DNA from: Vicinamibacteria bacterium
GTDB taxonomy: Bacteria; Acidobacteriota; Vicinamibacteria; Vicinamibacterales; 2-12-FULL-66-21
Assembly: GCA_025937075.1 (NCBI GenBank)
Contig: JAICSD010000017.1
Location: 1 to 20,317 of the forward strand
Length of the DNA stretch: 20,317 nucleotides
Direction of reading: 5' to 3'
Shown here: positions 8,152 through 13,076 of the stretch, in pieces
How positions within the stretch are numbered: position 1 is the stretch's first letter
Layout: each line of letters opens with the position of its first letter
Translations under genes and position numbers: made by a program
The notes under the pieces: model-generated
What the model was told of the DNA's origin: nothing
The model's database searches: none
Seen by the model: the letters and a program-made list of their open reading frames with translations, nothing else

Positions 8152-8775
8152 CTACTTCGTGTCGTTGCTCCATTGAGCCTCGATGATCCGGGTGTAGCAC
8201 GAAGGGCAGATGCCGTGGGTGAACTGCGTATTGGTGTGCTTCGAGATATAGGCCTCGACGGACTGCCAGTAATTCTCGTCGTCTCGAATGCTCTTGCAGT
8301 ACGAACAGATCGGAAGGAAGCCCCGGAGCGTCTTCACCTCCGCGAGCGCGGTCTGGAGCTGCTGCACGAGCGCGTCGCGCTCCTCTTCGGCGCGTTTCCA
8401 CTCGGTGATGTCTCGCGCGACCCCATAGATGACCTGCCGCGCCGGGTCCGGCGTTGCGTTCCACAGAAGCCAGCGGTACGAGCCATCACTGCAGATGTAG
8501 CGGTTCTCGAACGAGCGCGCCTGTCCGCCGCCGCGCACGTTGTGATTCTGTCGCAGCGTGCGCTCGCGATCGTCGGGATGAACGAACTCGATGAACCGCT
8601 TCGACATCAACTCGTCGCGCGTGAACCCGAGCGTCCGCTCCCACGCCGCGTTCAGCCGCCGGAAGTAGCCGTGGAAATCGAGGCAGCAGAGCATGTCGAT
8701 CGAGAGATCGAAGAGGCGCGCTTCGAGGTCGCGATCCGGCGCCGCGCCGTTCCGGGCTGGGCCGTGGCTCGACAT
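8152..8775 (-). CDS. PAS/PAC sensor protein with four-cysteine C-terminal domain
   Basis: 207 residues. A PAS domain covers about 18-128 (MLCCLDFHGYFRRLNAAWERTLGF, HPDDR, YICSDGSYRWLLWNATPD, IYGVARDITEWKRAEEE), followed by a short coiled coil at 126-150. The C-terminal segment 153-194 has CSYC (157-160) and CPSC (190-193) around KSIRDDENYW and HGIC. This tail recurs on PAS proteins and probably binds a metal. No histidine kinase, GGDEF or other output domain is present, so the protein must signal through a partner. PAS helices could bind a flavin, haem or small molecule; no ligand residue is diagnostic. It starts 42 bases after the small membrane protein on the same strand, with a weak ribosome binding site. 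Confidence 0.88.
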   Translation of the reverse strand: MSSHGPARNGAAPDRDLEARLFDLSIDMLCCLDFHGYFRRLNAAWERTLGFTRDELMSKRFIEFVHPDDRERTLRQNHNVRGGGQARSFENRYICSDGSYRWLLWNATPDPARQVIYGVARDITEWKRAEEERDALVQQLQTALAEVKTLRGFLPICSYCKSIRDDENYWQSVEAYISKHTNTQFTHGICPSCYTRIIEAQWSNDTK

Positions 8776-8817
8776 GGGTCCGTCGCCGCCATTGTCTCAC
8801 GGACGCCGACGGGTGCG

Positions 8818-9015
8818 TCAGCCTCCCGTCACCCAAACAATGAGCTCGTGGATCAGCCTGGCCACGAGCGCAATCGGTGCGCCGACGAGCAGAATCGCAA
8901 TGCCCGCCGCGGCCGCGAGCAGCGATCCGCCCACGAATGCGCGAATGGCGCGCACCGGCCCCGTTCCATCCGGCGGCCGGCTGACGACGACGATCTTCTG
9001 TGTGCCCTCACGCAC
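8818..9015 (-). CDS. Small inner-membrane protein, 65 residues
   Basis: The start is GTG 9015-9013, because GAGGAGG at 9028-9022 stands 6 bases before it, the best ribosome binding site in this unit. The frame is open to an ATG at 9039, but that codon has no such site. The N-terminal part (REGTQKIVVVSRPPDGTGPV) is soluble. Residues about 23-60 are hydrophobic (FVGGSLLAAAAGIAILLVG and PIALVARLIHELIVWV), giving one long or two short membrane helices. The start overlaps the end of the UspA gene by 8 bases, so the two are translationally coupled. I do not recognise a family. A membrane partner for the stress operon is inference. Confidence 0.7.
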   Translation of the reverse strand: MREGTQKIVVVSRPPDGTGPVRAIRAFVGGSLLAAAAGIAILLVGAPIALVARLIHELIVWVTGG

Positions 9016-9946
9016 GGGCAACCTCCTCGCGGGCGGCATCGGGCCATGCGGTGTGCTGATCGGCGCGCACCGAGAGGACCGGGCAGCGCGCGGCTTGTAT
9101 GACGCGTCTCGTCGTGGACCCGAAGAGCATTCGATCCAGGGCGCCGCGCGTCTGCGCGCCCATCACGATCAGCTTCACGTCCTCATCGTGCGCCATCTGC
9201 AGAATGGCGTCGGCGGGATGCCCCTCGACGACGAGCACTTCGGGGTGGCAGCGGAAGACCGCGTCTTCCGGCAGCCCGCGTCTCAGTCGCGCGGCGGCGC
9301 TCCTGCGCAGATCGGCGCGGTCGATCGCGTCTTCGATCGTCGCCGGCATCGGCAGAACGCCGGTATGGACGTGAGGCAGCTCGAGCGCGTGCAGGAGCAG
9401 CAGGCGCGCGTCGGCCTCCTGCGCCATCGCAATCGCGAGATCCAGCGCGCGTCTGCACGAGGGCGAGAAATCGGACGCGCACAGAATCGGATCGAACGGC
9501 GCAGCGCCCGTGGGGGCCTGCGCACCAGGGGGAACGGTCATGACCGGGCACGGCGCCTCGCGGATGACGCGCTCGGCGACCAAACCGAGGAGCACGCGCG
9601 AAAGCCCCGATCGGCCCTGCGTGCCCATCACGATCAGGTCGGCCGCCTCGCGCGTCGCATCCTCGACGATCGCCGACGCCGGCTCGCCCGCCGTGACCTG
9701 GATGTCGAGAGGACGTGGCGGCGCGCCGGCGCTCTCCACGAACGCGCGCAGTTCGTGCTCCGGCGTCGGGCTGACGTGCGATCGAAAGCGCACGTCGGCG
9801 CGCGCCGTCTGCAGCAGAGGGTCCTCGACGTGCAGCACGCGGACGTCGGCGCCATGCCAACGCGCGAGCGCCAGCGCCTGGCGGAGCGCCGTCAGCGACT
9901 GCTCGGAAAAATCGACGGGACACAGGATCCGATGGATGGTCATCAT
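9008..9946 (-). CDS. Tandem universal stress protein (UspA family)
   Basis: 312 residues with two Usp domains, about 1-140 and 152-290. Domain 1 begins IHRILCPVDFSEQSL and has GTQGRSGLSRVLLGL, close to the G-2x-G-9x-G-S/T ATP motif, but the residue after the last glycine is Leu. Domain 2 begins FDPILCASDFSPSC and has GAQTRGALDRMLFGST, where the second glycine is Thr. Nucleotide binding may therefore be altered in both. Tandem Usp proteins are cytoplasmic and are induced in stress or growth arrest. ATG 9946 is preferred because AAGGAAA lies about 5 bases upstream; a GTG at 9961 is in frame but sits over that site. It follows the HPF-like gene by 84 bases and overlaps the next gene by 8. Confidence 0.92.
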   Translation of the reverse strand: MMTIHRILCPVDFSEQSLTALRQALALARWHGADVRVLHVEDPLLQTARADVRFRSHVSPTPEHELRAFVESAGAPPRPLDIQVTAGEPASAIVEDATREAADLIVMGTQGRSGLSRVLLGLVAERVIREAPCPVMTVPPGAQAPTGAAPFDPILCASDFSPSCRRALDLAIAMAQEADARLLLLHALELPHVHTGVLPMPATIEDAIDRADLRRSAAARLRRGLPEDAVFRCHPEVLVVEGHPADAILQMAHDEDVKLIVMGAQTRGALDRMLFGSTTRRVIQAARCPVLSVRADQHTAWPDAAREEVARA

Positions 9947-10030
9947 GGCAATTTCCTTCACCGCAAGGCAGTGGCGGCACGAGCATCACGGGACAACGTG
10001 CAAACCTCTGAACAACCGCTCCGCTCACCG

Positions 10031-10357
10031 CTACGAAGTGAAAGACGCCATTTCAGCGTGAAAGGCGGCGCCCCGCACACGCCGGTCGAGCAGCCAGGCT
10101 GCGCGCTCGGCCGCGCGATCGATCGCCGCCTCCGGATGCGCGCCGCGGGCCTGGGTCTTGACGCGCCCCCTGCGACCGAGATCGAGGGCCATCGTGCAGA
10201 CGAATCGTGCGTGTCCGGGCGTCTCGTGCCGGATATGCACGTCGGCGCGCGCGACGGCCGCATGGTGCCGCGCGACGCTGGTGAACAGCCGGTACTCCAC
10301 ATAGGCGCGGAGAAAATCCGTCACTGAGACGTGAGCGCCGGAGAGCGAGATGCGCAT
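10031..10357 (-). CDS. Short HPF/RaiA-like ribosome-associated protein (paralogue 1)
   Basis: 108 residues. The layout matches the sigma-54 modulation/HPF family N-terminal domain: MRISLSGAHVSVTDFLRAYVEYRLF, the beta strand RADVHIRHETP, then VCTMALDLGRRGRVKTQARG and the helix EAAIDRAAERAAWLLDRRV. The C-terminal dimerisation domain of long HPF is absent, so it is a short type. Family members bind the 30S decoding region and silence or stabilise ribosomes in stationary phase. It is recognisably similar to the protein at 12623-12958 (shared G-x-H, L-AY-E-RL and AxDRAA motifs). The start lies 29 bases after the sigma-54 regulator stop, so it is probably in one transcript with that gene. The fold is fairly clear; ribosome binding is inferred. 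Confidence 0.78.
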   Translation of the reverse strand: MRISLSGAHVSVTDFLRAYVEYRLFTSVARHHAAVARADVHIRHETPGHARFVCTMALDLGRRGRVKTQARGAHPEAAIDRAAERAAWLLDRRVRGAAFHAEMASFTS

Positions 10358-10386
10358 GTCGATCGCAGAGGCAAGTTCCGCGCCCG

Positions 10387-12045
10387 CTACGCCGTGAGAT
10401 CGTACTCCTTCATCTTCCGCCAGAGCGTGACCGTGCTGATGTTGAGCGCTTCCGCGGCGCGCTTCCGGTTCCCCTTGTAACGCTCGAGCGCGCGGCGGAT
10501 CAGCTCACGCTCCTGCGACCGGAGGTTCAGCGGATCGCCGGTCGGGAGCGTCCTCTTCCGCTGCGAGACCTCGGGCGGCAAGTCCCGGACCGTCACGGTC
10601 GAACCGTGCGCGAGGATGACGGCACGCTCGATGGCGTGCTCCAGCTCGCGCACGTTGCCGGGCCACTCGTAATTGATCAGCGACGTCATCGCGTCGGCCG
10701 AGACGGTCTTCACGTCCTTCGTCAGCCGCTCGGCCGATCGCTGCACGAATTCGTGCACGAGCGGCGGAATGTCCTCGCGGCGCTCTCGCAGCGGCGGCAC
10801 GGTGATGATGAACGCCGCCACCCGGAAATACAGGTCCTCGCGGAACGTTCCCTGTGCGACCGCGTCCTTCAGATCGCGATTGGTCGCGGCGACGACCCGC
10901 GCGTTCACCGTGATCGTGCGTTCCGCGCCGACGCGCCTGATCTCGCGCTCCTGGAGCGCGCGCAGCAGCTTGGCCTGCACGGTCGGCGCGACTTCGCCGA
11001 TCTCGTCGAGGAACAGCGTTCCGTTGCCGGCGACTTCGAACAGCCCAGCCTTGTCGCGCGAGGCGCCCGTGAACGCGCCACGCACGTGGCCGAACAGCTC
11101 CGATTCGAGCAGCGTTTCCGTGAGCGCCGCGCAGTTCACCGACACGAAAGGCGCGGATGCGCGCGGGCTCTGATCGTGAATCATCCGGACGATGAACTCC
11201 TTGCCGGTGCCGCTTTCGCCGTACACGAGGACGGTCGTGTCGATCGGCGCGACGCGGCCCGCGAGCTCCAGCACCTCCTGCATCGCCGGGCTGCGCGCGA
11301 TGAAGCGGCGCAACGCCGTGTGACGCGCGATCCGCTCGCGCAGCACGTCGATCTCGCGCTCGCGCTTCTCGAGGACGCGTTCGCGGCGCGCCAGCTCCTG
11401 CAGGCGCCGCTGCACCGCCGAGCGCAGCCGCTCCACTTCGCGCCCGAGATCCTTGCTCTGGACGTCTCCGCGGATGCGCTCGATCTCATCGCCCCAGCTC
11501 GCCGCGTCCTTCCCGATCGCGGTGCAGATCTTCCTGCCCTGACCGAGACACGAGGCCTCGCGGAAATAGATCTCCCGCTCGAAGCACGCGCTCGCGTAGC
11601 CGCTGACGTATCCGACCAGCGACCAGCACACCGGCTGTGCGCTCGGTCCGTAATGGTGGACGTGCTGCTCCGCCTCGTACGAATCGTGCCATTCGGCCTC
11701 CGCCTCGAAGCGTCCCGTGTCCGGATCGAACTCCACGGACGTCAGATCGGACCGCACGATGCCTTCCAGCGTGTGCACGACCGCTCCCGTCCGCAGCCCC
11801 TCGACAGGGTTCGACCAGGCCTTGCGATCGCGCAGGCTCACGGCGTCGTGATAGCCGTCCGCATAGCCGAAGCGCATGAGGAGCCGGCGGGCCGTATCCA
11901 GTCCGAGCGTATCGATCAGCTCCTTGCGCAGCAGCCCCATCGCGGCGGCGCTCAGGATGACGACGCGCTGCTCGTGCAGGCGGATGATGCCTTCCTCGGG
12001 CCGGAAATCGAGCAGTTCGGCGAGCTGCAGGCGGCGCGGATCCAC
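10387..12045 (-). CDS. Sigma-54-dependent activator, XylR_N / V4R / AAA+ / Fis
   Basis: 552 residues from GTG 12045, chosen because the XylR_N-type region starts there (LQLAELLDFRPEEGIIRLHEQRV) and a GGA lies 5 bases upstream. The frame runs on to 12513, but that extension is Arg/Ala shadow sequence lying over another gene. XylR_N covers about 5-115 and V4R about 120-180 (cysteines 140, 154, 166 and 174). A coiled-coil linker follows at 195-242, then the AAA+ domain at 245-475: Walker A GESGTGKE 276-283, the sigma-54 contact loop GAFTGA 323-328 and Walker B TLFLDE. A Fis-type helix-turn-helix ends it (KGNRKRAAEALNISTVTLWRKMKEYDL). XylR/DmpR relatives sense aromatic compounds, but no catabolic genes are near; HPF-like and Usp genes flank it instead. 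All residues needed for activation are present. Confidence 0.93.
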   Translation of the reverse strand: MDPRRLQLAELLDFRPEEGIIRLHEQRVVILSAAAMGLLRKELIDTLGLDTARRLLMRFGYADGYHDAVSLRDRKAWSNPVEGLRTGAVVHTLEGIVRSDLTSVEFDPDTGRFEAEAEWHDSYEAEQHVHHYGPSAQPVCWSLVGYVSGYASACFEREIYFREASCLGQGRKICTAIGKDAASWGDEIERIRGDVQSKDLGREVERLRSAVQRRLQELARRERVLEKREREIDVLRERIARHTALRRFIARSPAMQEVLELAGRVAPIDTTVLVYGESGTGKEFIVRMIHDQSPRASAPFVSVNCAALTETLLESELFGHVRGAFTGASRDKAGLFEVAGNGTLFLDEIGEVAPTVQAKLLRALQEREIRRVGAERTITVNARVVAATNRDLKDAVAQGTFREDLYFRVAAFIITVPPLRERREDIPPLVHEFVQRSAERLTKDVKTVSADAMTSLINYEWPGNVRELEHAIERAVILAHGSTVTVRDLPPEVSQRKRTLPTGDPLNLRSQERELIRRALERYKGNRKRAAEALNISTVTLWRKMKEYDLTA

Positions 12046-12125
12046 CGGTCCACGATATCCCGCGCGATGCAGTGCGTTCAAACCCGCGACTGGCAGCCTG
12101 TCCGACCGGGTGCGGCACGGTCGGC

Positions 12126-12413
12126 CTACACGTTCGCCCGTGCGGCCACACGGCCGCGCGGTTCGATCGGCACGGCGCCGTGCGTCCGCAGGAACCCGAG
12201 CTCGTGCGCGCGGTGGCCGAAGACGTCGAGCGCCTCGATCCACAACGCCCGCGCATCGACGTGCGGACAGCCGTTCTCGCAGAGGTCGTCGCCGGTGCCG
12301 CCCGCGCGGCGGTTGTGCAGGACCATGGCGTCGTGCCACACCGCAAGCCGTTGCGCGAGGTCCAGCGATTCGAGCGTTCCGACCTCCGTACCGAGGGATC
12401 TGTACAGGTTCAT
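12126..12413 (-). CDS. Small CxxxCPH-motif protein of unknown function
   Basis: 95 residues from ATG 12413 to TAG 12126-12128. The conserved-looking core is LAQRLAVWHDAMVLHNRR, then LCENGCPHVDARALWIEA, then FGHRAHELGFLRTHG. C45, C49 and H51, with H27 and H33, could bind a metal. Codons end mostly in G or C, as in its neighbours. The longer overlapping frame of the sigma-54 regulator gives only low-complexity Arg/Ala sequence here, so this frame is the real one. It lies 81 bases upstream of the regulator on the same strand, probably as first gene of that transcript. I have a vague memory of similar short proteins in other bacteria but cannot name the family. Confidence 0.6.
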   Translation of the reverse strand: MNLYRSLGTEVGTLESLDLAQRLAVWHDAMVLHNRRAGGTGDDLCENGCPHVDARALWIEALDVFGHRAHELGFLRTHGAVPIEPRGRVAARANV

Positions 12414-12476
12414 GTCGCTCTGCACGGCAAGGTTCGCGCCGCCGTGCGCCGCCGAAATCCCGGCGATTCCGGCGTC

Positions 12477-12491
12477 GCAATGCCGTCGCCG
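12477..12491 (-). promoter_or_regulatory. Weak candidate sigma-54 promoter of the minus-strand operon
   Basis: Read on the minus strand this is CGGCGACGGCATTGC: GGC, then TTGC, with the -24 GG and -12 GC exactly 10 bases apart. Four of the 11 defined consensus positions (TGGCACG-N4-TTGC) differ. Transcription would start near 12465, about 50 bases before the CxxxCPH gene. In GC-rich DNA this could be chance. Confidence 0.25.
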
Positions 12492-12580
12492 GCATTTCAT
12501 TCTTGAAGCCCATTGCAATCTGAAACGATGCCGGACAGCGCTGATCGCCCAGAACCGCCGCACGAAGCGAGCGACTCCGA

Positions 12581-12595
12581 CGGATCGATGTTTGC
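12581..12595 (+). promoter_or_regulatory. Candidate sigma-54 (-24/-12) promoter of the second HPF-like gene
   Basis: CGGATCGATGTTTGC has GG at 12582-12583 and GC at 12594-12595, exactly 10 bases apart, and matches 8 of the 11 defined consensus positions, including TTGC. Transcription would start near 12607, just before the AGGAG at 12611-12615. The divergent neighbour unit encodes a sigma-54 activator, which makes this a sensible target. No activator binding site was identified. Confidence 0.4.
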
Positions 12596-12622
12596 GACAG
12601 ATCCTGAAAAAGGAGATTGTCG

Positions 12623-12958
12623 GTGGATGTCTCAGTGAGAGGTCGTCACCTCGATCTGTCGGAGCCGCTCAAAGCGTATGCGGAGCGGCGCCTGCTGTTC
12701 TCGATCGGCGAGTTCGCGCAGCGCATCGGATCCACCGAGGTGCGCGTCTCGGACGTCAACGGCCCGCGCGGCGGCGTGGACAAGGCCTGTGACATTGCCG
12801 TCGTGCTGCCGCCCTTCGGGCGTCTGGTCGCGCGCGCGATAGACACGGACGCATATGCGGCCGTCGACCGGGCCGCGTCGCGGATTCGCTCGGTGCTCGT
12901 GCGGCGCCTTCGTCACCGCTCGGAACGCCGCCGTCCGGACCCGCCGCCCGCCGCGTAA
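12623..12958 (+). CDS. Short HPF/RaiA-like ribosome-associated protein (paralogue 2)
   Basis: 111 residues from GTG 12623. AGGAG at 12611-12615 stands 7 bases before this GTG, whereas the in-frame TTG at 12617 is too close to it. The domain reads MDVSVRGRHLDLSEPLKAYAERRLLF, the strand STEVRVSDVNGPRGGVDKACDIAVVL, then VARAIDTDAYAAVDRAASRIRSVLVRRL. The VRVSDVNG segment resembles the VEVHLSDENG of HPF/RaiA proteins. The tail is Arg/Pro-rich, and no long-HPF C-terminal domain follows. It is transcribed away from the sigma-54 regulator unit across a 209-base divergent region, with its own -24/-12-like promoter. The P-type ATPase follows 118 bases downstream. Binding to the 30S subunit is inferred from the fold. 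Confidence 0.8.
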   Translation: MDVSVRGRHLDLSEPLKAYAERRLLFSIGEFAQRIGSTEVRVSDVNGPRGGVDKACDIAVVLPPFGRLVARAIDTDAYAAVDRAASRIRSVLVRRLRHRSERRRPDPPPAA

Positions 12959-13041
12959 TTATCCGAGGCGCATCGCCACTCGGCCACCGGTCGTTCCGGC
13001 CGCGTCATCCGTGGAGTGCGATCACGATAGATGAACATCCG

Positions 13042-13076
13042 ACGGGCCGGACACGCGATCATAGTGACCGGCCCGT
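13042..13076. promoter_or_regulatory. Perfect 9-bp inverted repeat touching the ATPase start codon
   Basis: ACGGGCCGG (13042-13050) and CCGGCCCGT (13068-13076) are perfect complements with a 17-base spacer. The right arm ends at the base before ATG 13077, occupying the place of a ribosome binding site. It could be an operator or an mRNA hairpin controlling translation. Confidence 0.45.

Noticed and set aside
9962..10030. Sigma-54 promoter in front of the Usp gene
   Set aside because: TTGC occurs three times on the minus strand, but none has GG at the required 10-base spacing.
8693..10327. 544-codon plus-strand frame opposite the Usp/HPF genes
   Set aside because: Arg-rich shadow; the opposite strand holds well-formed Usp and HPF-like proteins with ribosome binding sites.
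12046..12513. 156-codon N-terminal extension of the sigma-54 regulator
   Set aside because: It is low-complexity Arg/Ala sequence without a domain. The XylR_N-type region begins at GTG 12045, and a better frame occupies this stretch.
12959..13041. Terminator after the second HPF-like gene
   Set aside because: Only a 5-bp stem around CGGCC/GGCCG and no T-run were found.
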